A stretch of 64,000 nucleotides of DNA from Methylobacterium fujisawaense (GCF_014138435.1 NZ_JACJIM010000001.1:248001-312000); one strand, 5' to 3'. Shown: positions 52,649 through 61,705, counted from the stretch's first letter. Notes: generated from the sequence alone by a model not told the origin. Translations and numbers: made by a program.

Positions 52649-54010
52649 TCAGCCCGCGAATCGGAAGGTGTTCCGGCCCTGCGCCTTCGCACGGTACAGG
52701 GCGCGGTCCGCGCTGTTGTAGAGGCTCAGCGGATCGTGGCCGTCGGCGGGCGCCAGGGCGATCCCGACGCTGAGGCTCACCGAGAGGGTATGCCCCTCGA
52801 GCTCGATCGGCTGCTCCACGGTGCCGATCAGGCGCTCGGCGAGGGCGGAAGCGCTCTCGGGCTGCTCGGCCTGGGTCTGGATGATCACGAACTCGTCGCC
52901 CCCGATCCGCGCCAGCATGTCTTCCGTGCGGATGACGGCCTGAAGTCGGGCTGCGACGATCCGGAGCAGCGCGTCGCCGACCGAGTGGCCGTGGGTGTCG
53001 TTCACGGCCTTGAAGCGGTCGATGTCCAGGCAGAACAGCGCGAAGGTGGCGCCGTGCCGGCGGACACGGGCAATCTCCGCATCCAGACGGTCGTGGAACA
53101 GCGTTCGATTGGCGAGCCCGGTCAGGGGATCGTGGCACGCCATGTGGGCGATCTTCGCCTCGGCCTCCTTACGGGCGGTGATGTCCAGGCTGAGACCGAC
53201 GACCGCGGTGACGGCACCGGCCGCGTCGGTCTCCACCTGCCCGAGGCCGGTGATCCAGCGCACCCGGCCATCCGGCATGAGAACGCGGAAATCCGTGACG
53301 ACTTTCGTTCGCCCGGCAATGGCCGCCCCGAGATCCCGCAAGGTCCGCTCGGCATCGTCGGGATGGATACGCGGTCGCCAGTCTCGCTCGACGTCGATCT
53401 CGATGGGCTGGTCGCCGAAGCCGTGGTGACGCGCCATCTGCTCCGAGAGCTGGGCGCGCCCCGTCCGGACACAGTAGCGCCAGGTTCCGGCATCGGCGGC
53501 CTGCAGGGCGAGATCGAGAAGCAGCGTCTTCTCGGCGAGCTGCTCGTTGGCCATGCGCAGGCTGGTCTCACGCTGGAGCTCGACCATGAGCTGCCGCGTG
53601 GATTGCGCCAACGCCGCGTTGGCGTCCGAGGCCCGCCGCATCCTCTCGATGAGGATCAGGTTGATGCCCACGACGATCCCGAACAGGATCAGGGCGATGG
53701 CGGCCGACGATGCGCCCGTGGCTGGAAGGTTCGACGGCAGCACGGCGTACCACACGGCCACGCCCGATAGGATCGTGCAGACGAGTGCCGGACCGAGACC
53801 GCAGAAATAGGCGGTCAGGATGACCGCGGGATAGAAGGTGATGAACGGAAGGCCGGGCGGAAGCGCCGCACGCGCAGCCAGCGCGCAGAGCACCGCGGCA
53901 ATCGCGATGGCGTAGCCGTAACGTGCCGCCCGCGGCTCGCGGCGCTCGATCGAGAGAGTCCGGTCGACGTTTGCGCGGTCGACATGCTCTATCGACGGAG
54001 CCCCACTCAT
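52649..54010 (-). CDS. Membrane diguanylate cyclase: DUF4118-type sensor, PAS, GGDEF
   Basis: 453 residues. Four membrane segments (about 30-125, including LPFITFYPAVILTAYFCGLG, typical of KdpD-like DUF4118), a short coiled coil, a PAS domain (about 165-285) and a GGDEF domain. The active site is intact: GGDEF at 370-374. The inhibitory I-site RTED at 361-364, five residues upstream, is also present, so product feedback is likely. Makes c-di-GMP, linking an unknown signal to motility or exopolysaccharide. No EAL domain. Convergent with rcdA, ends 12 bases apart. Confidence 0.93.
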   Translation of the reverse strand: MSGAPSIEHVDRANVDRTLSIERREPRAARYGYAIAIAAVLCALAARAALPPGLPFITFYPAVILTAYFCGLGPALVCTILSGVAVWYAVLPSNLPATGASSAAIALILFGIVVGINLILIERMRRASDANAALAQSTRQLMVELQRETSLRMANEQLAEKTLLLDLALQAADAGTWRYCVRTGRAQLSEQMARHHGFGDQPIEIDVERDWRPRIHPDDAERTLRDLGAAIAGRTKVVTDFRVLMPDGRVRWITGLGQVETDAAGAVTAVVGLSLDITARKEAEAKIAHMACHDPLTGLANRTLFHDRLDAEIARVRRHGATFALFCLDIDRFKAVNDTHGHSVGDALLRIVAARLQAVIRTEDMLARIGGDEFVIIQTQAEQPESASALAERLIGTVEQPIELEGHTLSVSLSVGIALAPADGHDPLSLYNSADRALYRAKAQGRNTFRFAG

Positions 54011-54239
54011 CGTTGCAACCGTTCCCTGACGCAGAAACCCCGCCCGCGACGGCAGCCGCGCTGCCTCTGGTCAGATCGCGCTCGATCTCCCTATGTTTTT
54101 CTCCGCAAAAAATCAATAATTCTTAAGTCTAAGTCCAAAAACAACTTGCGCGAGAAGTCTCCACTCCGAACTGAAGACCATCCGCCGGACAGGACCACGC
54201 GCCCCGCTGTGCGAGGACGTGCGCTGGGCAGCGCGCACG

Positions 54240-54270
54240 AAAACGGGCGGCCCCGAAACGAGACCGCCCG
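54240..54270 (-). terminator. Intrinsic terminator of rpmE
   Basis: On the minus strand CGGGCGG and CCGCCCG form the stem (54244-54270) and four T residues follow. It begins 38 bases after the rpmE stop. Confidence 0.7.
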
Positions 54271-54308
54271 CCTGATTGCGCGATTCGCGTGAGCGAGGTG
54301 TTCGGGAC

Positions 54309-54557
54309 TCAGCGCTTGCCGAGATTGCCGAAGCGCGAGTTGAAGCGCGACACCCGGCCGCCGCGGTCGAGCATCTTCTGCTCACCGCCGGTCCAGGCCG
54401 GATGGGTCAGCGGATCGATGTCGAGATTGAGGGTGTCGCCCTCCTTCCCGTAGGTCGAACGGGTCTGGTACTCGGTACCGTCCGTCATCACGACCTTGAT
54501 GAAGTGGTAATCGGGGTGCTCGGTCCCCTTGGCCTTTGCGGCCGCGTCCTTCGCCAT
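54309..54557 (-). CDS. rpmE: 50S ribosomal protein L31 (C-minus type)
   Basis: 82 residues. [24 protein letters not shown] and [21 protein letters not shown] are the L31 signatures. It lacks the CxxC pairs of zinc-binding L31, so the paralogue here does not need zinc. Start [11 protein letters not shown] at 54557. The N-terminal extension of about 12 residues is usual in Alphaproteobacteria. Confidence 0.95.
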   Translation of the reverse strand: MAKDAAAKAKGTEHPDYHFIKVVMTDGTEYQTRSTYGKEGDTLNLDIDPLTHPAWTGGEQKMLDRGGRVSRFNSRFGNLGKR

Positions 54558-54797
54558 GACCTTGGTCCCTGTCTGGCACGCCGGCGGGAAGCGCAGGAGG
54601 CGCCGCCCGGCCCGGAATGCGGAAGATATCACCGGTTGCACCGAACCATGGGTTCGTGGCAACGGCACGTCCAAGCCGACCGTGGTGGCGGCCCGCGGCC
54701 ATTGAACACACGCAATCGGATGAGCGGCGGCCTATACCGCAGCCGCTCCCCGGTCACAAGCGCCGCGGACCGGGACAAAGAAAACACGTGAGGCGTG

Positions 54798-56642
54798 ATG
54801 GCCCGTAAGACCAAGGCGGCCGCGGATGGCCGACCCAAAGCCCCGCTGAGCGCCCTCCGGCCGCTCATCCCCTTCGCCCTGCGCTACCGCGTGCGGATCG
54901 CCGCGGGCCTGATCGCCCTCGTCTGCGCCTCCGCCTCGACGCTGGTCGTGCCGATCGCCATGCGTCGGGTCATCGACCACGGGTTCACCGCCGACGGTTC
55001 GGGGGTGATCGACGCCTATTTCCTGGCTCTGCTCGGCGTCGTCGCGGCCTTCGCGCTGTCGAGCGCGGCCCGCGTCTACACGGTGGTGTCCCTGGGCGAG
55101 CGGGTGGTCGCGGATCTCCGCAGCGCGGTCTTCGCCCGGCTGACCCTGCTCGACCCTGCCTTCTTCGACCGGTCGCAATCCGGCGAGATCGTCTCCCGGC
55201 TCACCGCGGACGCGACGCAGATCAAGTCGGCCTTCGGGGTCTCGGTCTCGATCCTGCTGCGCAACCTGTTCCTGTTCGTGGGCGCCACGGCCATGATGGT
55301 CGTGACGAGCCCGCGCCTGTCCGTGATGGTGCTGGCCGCAATCCCCATCATCGTCTTCCCGCTGATCGTCTCGGGCCGCGGCGTGCGGCGGCGATCCCGT
55401 GCGGCCCAGGACCGCCTCGCCGACGCCTCCGCGTACGCGGCCGAGGCCGTCGGGGCGGTGCGCACCATGCAGGCCTTCGGCCGCTCGGCCGCGACGGCGG
55501 CCCGGTTCGCCGCAGCCTCCGAGGAGGCCTACCTGGCCGCCCGCGCCTCGATCCGCGCCCGGGCCCTGCTCACGGGGGTCGCGATCTTCCTGATCTCGGC
55601 CTCGGTTGTCGGAGTGATGTGGTACGGCGCCCAGGGCGTCCTCAATCACACGATGACGGGCGGCGAACTCTCGCAATTCGTGCTCTACGCCGTATTCGGC
55701 GCGGGCGCCCTCGGCCAGCTCTCCGAGGTCTACGGCGACCTCGCCATGTCGGCCGGGGCGGCCGAGCGGCTCACCGAGATCCTCGCTGCCGAACCCGCAA
55801 TTCGCGCGCCGTCGCCCGTCATGGCGCTTCCCGAGCCCGCGCGGGGCGCGGTGTCGTTCGAGGAAGTGCGCTTCGCCTATCCGACCCGACCGGAACATGC
55901 CGCCCTGGGCGGGTTGAGCTTCACGGCCGCACCCGGCGAGCGCATCGCCATCGTGGGCCCGTCCGGCGCCGGCAAATCGACGGTGTTTCAGCTGCTGCTG
56001 CGCTTCTACGATCCGCAGAGCGGCCGGATCCTGGTGGATGGCACGGACATCGCCCGGGTCGACCCGGAGCGCCTGCGTTCCCGCATCGCCCTGGTCCCGC
56101 AGGACCCGGTGGTGTTCTCCGGGACCGTCACCGAGAATATCCGTTACGGCCGACCGGAGGCCGGCGAGGCCGAGGTCCGGCGCGCGGCCGAACTCGCCAA
56201 CGCGCACGGTTTCGTCACGGCACTCCCGCAGGGCTACGCCACCCAGGTCGGCGAGCGCGGCGTGACCCTCTCCGGCGGTCAGAGGCAGCGCATCGCCATC
56301 GCGCGGGCAATCCTCAAGGACGCGCCGATCCTCCTCCTCGACGAGGCGACATCGGCGCTGGATGCCGAGTCCGAGCGCGCGGTCCAGGCCGCCCTCGCCA
56401 CGCTGATGCAGGGCCGCACCACTCTGGTGATCGCTCACCGACTCGCGACGATCCGCGCCGCGGACCGCATCCTGGTCCTCGACGACGGCCGAATCGTCGA
56501 GACCGGAACCCATGAAAGCCTTCTGGCGCAGGGTGCGCTCTACGCCCAGCTCGCGAACCTGCAATTCACCGATGCGCTGGACGAAACGGCACGGGGCAAG
56601 GAGCCCCGCAGCCGCGGCGAGCGCCTGCCGGTCGCGGACTAG
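54798..56642 (+). CDS. ABC exporter, half-transporter with fused membrane and ATPase domains
   Basis: 614 residues. Six membrane helices in about 25-315, then the ATPase. Walker A GPSGAGKST near 387-395, signature LSGGQRQRIAIARA near 490, Walker B ILLLDEATSALD near 510 and H-loop VIAHRLATI. It is of the MsbA/LmrA type (multidrug or lipid export), subclass with an LLLRFYDPQSGRILVDG stretch. Acts as a homodimer. ATG at 54798; a GTG three bases upstream is an alternative. Substrate cannot be told. Confidence 0.93.
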   Translation: MARKTKAAADGRPKAPLSALRPLIPFALRYRVRIAAGLIALVCASASTLVVPIAMRRVIDHGFTADGSGVIDAYFLALLGVVAAFALSSAARVYTVVSLGERVVADLRSAVFARLTLLDPAFFDRSQSGEIVSRLTADATQIKSAFGVSVSILLRNLFLFVGATAMMVVTSPRLSVMVLAAIPIIVFPLIVSGRGVRRRSRAAQDRLADASAYAAEAVGAVRTMQAFGRSAATAARFAAASEEAYLAARASIRARALLTGVAIFLISASVVGVMWYGAQGVLNHTMTGGELSQFVLYAVFGAGALGQLSEVYGDLAMSAGAAERLTEILAAEPAIRAPSPVMALPEPARGAVSFEEVRFAYPTRPEHAALGGLSFTAAPGERIAIVGPSGAGKSTVFQLLLRFYDPQSGRILVDGTDIARVDPERLRSRIALVPQDPVVFSGTVTENIRYGRPEAGEAEVRRAAELANAHGFVTALPQGYATQVGERGVTLSGGQRQRIAIARAILKDAPILLLDEATSALDAESERAVQAALATLMQGRTTLVIAHRLATIRAADRILVLDDGRIVETGTHESLLAQGALYAQLANLQFTDALDETARGKEPRSRGERLPVAD

Positions 56643-56682
56643 CCGGAGCGGGTCTGGACATCGCCGCGACGGCCGGCGCCGC

Positions 56683-57198
56683 TCACTGGGCGGAGGCCTG
56701 CGCGACGCGGCGATGACGATGCCCAGCCCCGCCCTGCGCCCGCTCCGCCGCGGCCTGGATCAGGCCGACCTGCGCGACGATCGTATCCGTCGCCCGTGCC
56801 ATCTGACCGGCCAGATCTTTGACGTCCGCGGCGGCGACCGCGAAGCCCTTCCCCTCCCCGCCGTCACGGACCGCCTCGATTGCGGCCCGGAGTGCCATGA
56901 GGCTCGTCTGACCGGCGATGCTTGCGAGGAGGCCGGTCGCCTGGTCGGCCACAGCCTCACCCGCGTCCGCCGCGCCGGCAACCCTCGCGCTCGCCTGCAT
57001 TTGCATCAGCCCGTCCTCGAAGACCCGCACGGCCGCCGCGATCGCGCCGGCCTCGTCATGCGGCTCCTGGTCACCCAGACACTCCATCGTATCGCGGCCC
57101 ACCGGAGGGCGTCGAGCGGCGTGCCCGTCCGTGGCCGGACCGGGCAGATCGCTGACGTCGCGCCGAGCGGCGTTCGGGAACAGGTTGAGCTTCGACAT
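56683..57198 (-). CDS. Orphan methyl-accepting chemotaxis signalling-tip fragment
   Basis: 171 residues, soluble. Residues 93-130 ([19 protein letters not shown], then [18 protein letters not shown]) are the highly conserved hairpin tip of MCPs, with Asn to Ser at the QTN position and Leu-Arg for Leu-Asn. No membrane segment, no sensor domain and only short flanking helices; residues 1-55 are Pro/Arg-rich and not MCP-like, and the end ([13 protein letters not shown]) is basic. It may be a relic or a small soluble binding partner of CheA/CheW. It is convergent with the ABC gene. Confidence 0.75.
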   Translation of the reverse strand: MSKLNLFPNAARRDVSDLPGPATDGHAARRPPVGRDTMECLGDQEPHDEAGAIAAAVRVFEDGLMQMQASARVAGAADAGEAVADQATGLLASIAGQTSLMALRAAIEAVRDGGEGKGFAVAAADVKDLAGQMARATDTIVAQVGLIQAAAERAQGGAGHRHRRVAQASAQ

Positions 57199-57478
57199 CG
57201 ATGACACTCCCCGGATCGCCGGCACCCTGGAGCATCAAAGATAATGAGAGGTTAAATCGATGGGCTGTCAAGACGGTCGCGAATGAACCGCAAATACAGG
57301 AGGCAAAAAACGCCCCGATGATAACATGTAAAAATCATACAGATTGAATTGACCACAAATTTTGCGTCTTTATAGCCTTCTTCGACAGGGAAGACTGAAC
57401 GATCCCGACGTCGCCGGGGGAGCCGGCTCAGATCCTGAGGCCGGATGCGCCTGAGGCCACCGGGTGGGCCGCGCAGCC

Positions 57479-58492
57479 CTACCGCTCGGTGAGCTTCATC
57501 TCGATCCGGCGATTGCGGGCGTAGGCTTCCTCGGTCGCCCCGGCCTCGAGAGGCTGGAATTCGCCGAAGGCACCCGCCAGGAGATGCTGCGGCGGGATCC
57601 CCTTGCCGGCGAGGTACTGGACCACCGCGATGGCGCGCGCCGCCGAGAGCGACCAGTTCGACGGGAATTGCGACGTGCTGATCGGGCGCGCATCGGTGTG
57701 CCCATCCACCCGCAGCACCCAGGGCAGATCCGCCGGGATCTGCTTGGCGAGATCCGAGATGGCCCCGGCGATGCGGTCGAGTTCCGGCCCGGCCTCAGGC
57801 TTGAGGGTCGCGGAGCCGCCCGGAAACAGCACCTCGGATTGCAGCACGAACCGGTCGCCGACCACGCGGATGTCGGGCCGGTTGCCGAGGATCTGGCGCA
57901 GGCGGCCGAAGAAGTCGGACCGGTAGCGGGCCAGTTCCTGAACTTTCTGTGCAAGGGCGACGTTCAGCCGGCTGCCGAGTTCGGCGATCCGCGCCTGGGA
58001 TGCCCGGTCGCGGCTCTCGGAGGCCGAGAGGGCGTCCTCCAGGGCGGCGAGCTGCCGGCGCATGGCGCTGATCTGCTCGTTCAGCAGGTCGATCTGAGAC
58101 AGCGCCCGCTTGGTCGCCCCGCGTTCGGCCTCCAGCTGCTTGTCGAGCGTACCCGCGGCGCCCTGGCTGACGGTCGCGGCCTCGGCCTGCACCTTGGCCC
58201 GGTCGCGCTCGGCCTCGACGCCGGCGAGGGTCGTGCGGAGGTTCCGCGCCTCCTCCTCCTGATTCCGGCGGTTCGTCCGCTCCAAGGCGAGCAGATCGGT
58301 GAGGTCGGAGATCTGGCGGTTGAGCTTGGCCAGCGTCTCGTCCCGGCCGGTCAGCTCCTGCGACAGGAAGAACTGCCCCACCACGAACACCGTGAGCAGG
58401 AAGACCACCGAGAGGAGCAGCGTCGCCAGCGCGTCGACGTAGCCGGGCCAGACATTGAGCGTGCGTCGGGTCCGGGTCGCCGTGGAGGCCAC
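57479..58492 (-). CDS. MotB/OmpA-type protein, stator-like peptidoglycan-anchoring subunit
   Basis: 337 residues. Short cytoplasmic start, one membrane segment with a conserved Asp (VWPGYVDALATLLLSVVFLL, Asp20) in the proton-channel position of MotB, then a long coiled coil (about 45-195). An OmpA-like peptidoglycan-binding domain (about 200-337) has DGHTDARPISTSQFPSNWSL and NRRIEMKL. Start GTG at 58492 touches the partner stop (TAGTG). Non-flagellar MotA/B-like pairs of this build are common in Alphaproteobacteria; function unproven. Confidence 0.88.
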   Translation of the reverse strand: MASTATRTRRTLNVWPGYVDALATLLLSVVFLLTVFVVGQFFLSQELTGRDETLAKLNRQISDLTDLLALERTNRRNQEEEARNLRTTLAGVEAERDRAKVQAEAATVSQGAAGTLDKQLEAERGATKRALSQIDLLNEQISAMRRQLAALEDALSASESRDRASQARIAELGSRLNVALAQKVQELARYRSDFFGRLRQILGNRPDIRVVGDRFVLQSEVLFPGGSATLKPEAGPELDRIAGAISDLAKQIPADLPWVLRVDGHTDARPISTSQFPSNWSLSAARAIAVVQYLAGKGIPPQHLLAGAFGEFQPLEAGATEEAYARNRRIEMKLTER

Positions 58493-59472
58493 TAGACGCG
58501 CTCCCGGCCCAGCCGGTCGAGCACCTGCTTCAGCTCGCGCTCACGGCTGGCCTGCGCCTCCACCCAGTCGCGGATCATCTGCTGCTCGGCGCGCATGTGC
58601 TGGACGAGACCTTGGATGCCCTCGGCGAGATTGGTCATCGCCTGCGTCGCCGCGCGGCTCCCGCCGCCCTCGGCCACCAGAGCCGTCAGGCGGTCGACGG
58701 CGTCCTTCAATTCCTGCGTGCCCGCGGCAGGCCGCACCGCCGCGACGGTCGCCACGGCCTCGGGCGCGGTCGCGCCGGACATCAGCCAGTCCTGCAATTC
58801 GTTGTGGAACCGGGCATGGGCCTGCCCCGCCTGCAGTTCCAGGAAGCCGGTGATCAGAGACGAGGCCAAGCCGAACAGCGAGGCCGAGAAGGCCAGGCCG
58901 ATGCCTGAGAGCGGCACCGCAAGACCGGATTTCAGTTCGTCGAACATCACGCCGGCATCGCCGCCACCGCGCATACCCTTGATGACGCCGCCCACCGCCG
59001 ACAGCGTATCGATGAGGCCCCAGAAGGTCCCGAGCAGGCCGAGTAGGATCAGGATGCCGGCGATGTAGCGCAGGATGTCGCGGCCCTCGTCGAGGCGCAC
59101 CGCGATCGTGTCCAGATAGCCGGTGGTGCCCGGCAGGGTGGCGCCTCCAGCCCGCGCGGCGATCATCGGCGCCATCGGCGCCAGCAGGGCCGGCGGCCGT
59201 TTCACCGGCCCGCCGTTGGCGACGGCGTTGACGTAGGCGGTCTCGCGGAAGAGCCGCACAACCTGACCGAAGGCGATCAGGACCGCGATCAGCAACACCC
59301 CGAGGATGAGACCGTTGAGTCCGGGATTGGCCAGGAAGGCCGGGGTGATCTGCCTGAACAGGATGAAGGCCAGGAAGCCCACCAGGATCAAGAAGATGAC
59401 CATGCGCCCGAGATAGATCCCGGGTTGTGCCAGCGGCCCCTTGTTAACGTCGCCGGTTTCTCGGGCGGCCAT
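58492..59472 (-). CDS. MotA/TolQ/ExbB-type proton-channel subunit
   Basis: 326 residues with four membrane segments: about 30-50, 58-78, and two near 165-185 (YIAGILILLGLLGTFWGLI) and 205-230 (LSGIGLAFSASLFGLASSLI), the latter carrying the Gly/Thr-rich channel sequence of MotA/TolQ. A cytoplasmic part follows (about 240-326) with a helical REMELKQ-like end. Pairs with the next gene as an ion-driven motor or force-transducing complex. ATG at 59472. Confidence 0.86.
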   Translation of the reverse strand: MAARETGDVNKGPLAQPGIYLGRMVIFLILVGFLAFILFRQITPAFLANPGLNGLILGVLLIAVLIAFGQVVRLFRETAYVNAVANGGPVKRPPALLAPMAPMIAARAGGATLPGTTGYLDTIAVRLDEGRDILRYIAGILILLGLLGTFWGLIDTLSAVGGVIKGMRGGGDAGVMFDELKSGLAVPLSGIGLAFSASLFGLASSLITGFLELQAGQAHARFHNELQDWLMSGATAPEAVATVAAVRPAAGTQELKDAVDRLTALVAEGGGSRAATQAMTNLAEGIQGLVQHMRAEQQMIRDWVEAQASRERELKQVLDRLGRERV

Positions 59473-59678
59473 CCGTCGCTCTAACCTGATCTCATTACGC
59501 GGCAGCCGGATGCCGGCGCCGATCGTGGGCACTGTGGGGGTAGGCCCGCACGCGATCAAGTCTCGCGAAGGTCAGCGGGAAGCTATGCCCACCCCCTTCG
59601 GGACCGGCGACGCACAAAAGGCTTAAGACCGCCGCCTCGTCCTAAGCCGAACCGGCATCCGCAGAACCGGACGGGACG

Positions 59679-60497
59679 CTAATCCCAGAATTGCGGCCAG
59701 CTTTCCTCCAGATTCGGCCCGAGGCGGAGGGCTGCGACCCGCGTGGCGAGGCCGCGCGCATCCGTCTCCACCGCGATGCCGCTCAGGGTGCCCTCACCGA
59801 CCGCGACCTCCCATCGGGAGCCCGGCGTCTTCTGGATCATGCGCCGGATCGGCTCGTCCTTCTGCATGCCGATCACCGAATCGTAATCGCCGCACATGCC
59901 GGCATCCGACATGTAGGCCGTGCCACCCGGCAGGATCCGGTGGTCCGCGGTGGGCGTGTGCGTGTGCGTCCCGACGACGAGGCTCGCCCGCCCGTCGAGG
60001 TAATGACCGAAGGCCTGCTTCTCGCTCGTCGCCTCGGCATGGACGTCGACGATCACGGCGTCGGCCGCCGCGCCGAGGGGGCAGGCGGTGAGTTCCCGCT
60101 CCACGGCCGTGAACGGATCGTCCATCGGGTCGAGGAAGACGCGGCCCATCACATTGACGACGAGGACGCGGGCGCCTCCCTGCGTCTCCACGACGGTCGC
60201 GCCGCGGCCCGGCGTACCCGGGGGATAGTTCGCCGGCCGCACCAGGCGTGGCTGGCGGGCGATGAAGACCATCGCCTCGCGCTGGTCGAAACTGTGATTG
60301 CCCAGCGTCACCGCATCGGCACCGGCCTGGATCAGTTCGTCGCAGATGGCCTCGGAGATGCCGAAGCCGCCGGCCGCGTTCTCGCCGTTCACCACCACGC
60401 AGTCGAGGCGCCACCGCTCACGCAGGCGCGGCAGGCGCTCGCACACGACGGTGCGGCCCGAGCGCCCGACGACGTCGCCGAGAAAGAGCAGGCGCAT
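59679..60497 (-). CDS. ymdB: YmdB/TIGR00282 family metallophosphoesterase
   Basis: 272 residues. Homologues hydrolyse 2',3'-cyclic nucleotides. MRLLFLGDVVGRSGR and NGENAAGG at 37-44, VTLGNHSFDQRE, IVDVHAEATSEKQA and VVGTHTHTPTADHRILPGGT are the family set, including His and Asp metal ligands. Complete. Its stop sits 4 bases past the start of fau in the usual alphaproteobacterial order; the two are coregulated. Confidence 0.92.
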   Translation of the reverse strand: MRLLFLGDVVGRSGRTVVCERLPRLRERWRLDCVVVNGENAAGGFGISEAICDELIQAGADAVTLGNHSFDQREAMVFIARQPRLVRPANYPPGTPGRGATVVETQGGARVLVVNVMGRVFLDPMDDPFTAVERELTACPLGAAADAVIVDVHAEATSEKQAFGHYLDGRASLVVGTHTHTPTADHRILPGGTAYMSDAGMCGDYDSVIGMQKDEPIRRMIQKTPGSRWEVAVGEGTLSGIAVETDARGLATRVAALRLGPNLEESWPQFWD

Positions 60498-60500
60498 GGG

Positions 60501-61118
60501 TCAGGCGGTCCTGTCGCAGCGGATCACGCCGGACTCGGTGATCACGAACTGGAGGGGTCGGTCGTGCGGCTCGGCCGGCACCCGCTCCACCTCCTGGGCG
60601 GCGAAGCCGATGCCGACGGTCAGGACCGGACAGGTCCGGGAGAGGCGCGCGATCGCGCCGTCATAGTAGCCGCGGCCGTATCCGATACGCTGACCGGTCC
60701 GGTCGAAGGCGGCGAGCGGGACGATCAGCGCGTCGGGCTCCACCGGCGGAAGCGAAGGATCGGGCTCGCTGAGACCGAATCGGCCGGCGATCAGGTCGTC
60801 GCCGACGCGCCATTCGCGGAACACCAGGCCGTCCGGCGTGACGTGCGGCAGGGCCACGGCCTGGGCGCGGGCGCGCAGGCCCTCGACGGCGGGGCGGGGA
60901 TCGACTTCGCTGCGGATCGGCCAGAAGGCCCCCACCAGACGGGCCTGGGCAAGCTCGGGCAGCGCGAGCAGCGCGCGTCCGATCGCCGCCGAGGCGGCCT
61001 GCCGAGCCGCGGGATCGAGGGCGTCGCGGGCTGCGAGCGCCGCGCGGCGGAGTTCCGCCTTTCGGGCGACGTCCGGAGCTTCGGCGCTGGCCTGGGGAGG
61101 GGTCGGGTGCGGAGCCAC
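60501..61118 (-). CDS. fau: 5-formyltetrahydrofolate cyclo-ligase
   Basis: 205 residues. Converts 5-formyl-THF to 5,10-methenyl-THF with ATP. Signatures: LRRAALAARDALDPAARQ (binds formyl-THF region), FWPIRSEVDPRP, LIVPLAAFDRTGQRIGYG and GRGYYDGAIARL. Start GTG at 61118; the nearest upstream codons in frame lie inside the 6S RNA and belong to a shadow. The 6S RNA gene ends 14 bases upstream, so they are likely one transcript, as reported in other bacteria. Confidence 0.92.
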   Translation of the reverse strand: MAPHPTPPQASAEAPDVARKAELRRAALAARDALDPAARQAASAAIGRALLALPELAQARLVGAFWPIRSEVDPRPAVEGLRARAQAVALPHVTPDGLVFREWRVGDDLIAGRFGLSEPDPSLPPVEPDALIVPLAAFDRTGQRIGYGRGYYDGAIARLSRTCPVLTVGIGFAAQEVERVPAEPHDRPLQFVITESGVIRCDRTA

Positions 61119-61131
61119 GTGAGCCGTTGGA

Positions 61132-61294
61132 GGATCGATCCCGGGAAACCTACAGCGTAGGTGGGCGCCGTGTTGGCCAAGTCCAGGGACGAGGCCAGGG
61201 ACAGCTCCCGAGGGAGTCGATAAGGCCCCGGGGATAGTGCTCCTGACGAACTCTGCAGCCCCGCTGTCATCATGTAGCGGTCCTGACCCGATCC
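61132..61294 (-). ncRNA. ssrS: 6S RNA (SsrS), RNA polymerase regulator
   Basis: Non-coding, about 163 bases, directly upstream of fau, the usual 6S position. On the minus strand the 5' end GGATCGGGTC...CCGCTACA pairs with the 3' end TGTAGG...CGATCC, closing a long stem. Internally GACAGC pairs with GCTGTC, and a GGAG...CTCC helix near the middle encloses GGGGCCTTATC, which resembles the conserved GCCUUA element of E. coli 6S. 6S binds the housekeeping polymerase in stationary phase and primes product RNA. Ends are approximate; no covariance search was possible. Confidence 0.78.
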
Positions 61295-61333
61295 CGCCAG
61301 GGCCGTGCGTACCAAAAACCGCAGCTCGTCGCT

Positions 61334-61588
61334 TCAGGCCGGCGCCGCTCCGCCGTCTTTCGCGCCGGCCGCTCGGGCCCGGGCCACCGCGAGAATCTCG
61401 ATGCGGCCCTCCTCGTCGGCGACCGACTGCCACAGGCGGATCAGCTCGATGAGATCGGCCAGCGGGCGCGATGCCGGAGTCCCGAAGAAGGCCGCGACCG
61501 GCACCCCGGTCACGTCCGCGATCCGACGCAGATGGGCACTGACATCGCGCCGCCCACCGGCCCGGTCCTCGAAGCTGGCTGTCTGCAT
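61334..61588 (-). CDS. Small regulator-like hypothetical protein
   Basis: 84 residues. HLRRIADVTGVPVAAFFG and LADLIELIRLWQSVADEEGR resemble the C-terminal part of XRE-type regulators that follow a helix-turn-helix, but the DNA-binding helices are missing. It occupies the place where zapA often stands upstream of 6S-fau. Ribosome site weak. Function unknown. Confidence 0.55.
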   Translation of the reverse strand: MQTASFEDRAGGRRDVSAHLRRIADVTGVPVAAFFGTPASRPLADLIELIRLWQSVADEEGRIEILAVARARAAGAKDGGAAPA

Positions 61589-61660
61589 AAGAGCGCACCC
61601 AAAATTGGATCGCAGGCCGCGAAGTCAGACAATGCTACGTCGACACGTGATCAATACAAT

Positions 61661-61676
61661 TTATCCGATGGGATAA
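61661..61676. promoter_or_regulatory. Inverted repeat TTATCC-GATG-GGATAA
   Basis: Perfect 6-base arms at 61661-61666 and 61671-61676. A third TTATCC appears near 61695-61700. Operator-like, between the regulator-like gene and the Wzc-type gene. Confidence 0.4.
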
Positions 61677-61705
61677 TAGAGTATGCCGCAGCGGTTATCC
61701 ACGCC

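Noticed and set aside
54732..56564. Long minus-strand frame opposite the ABC exporter
   Set aside because: Opposite a gene with all ABC motifs in frame; no family features.
61334..61588. Possible zapA
   Set aside because: The protein lacks ZapA signatures and resembles a regulator tail.
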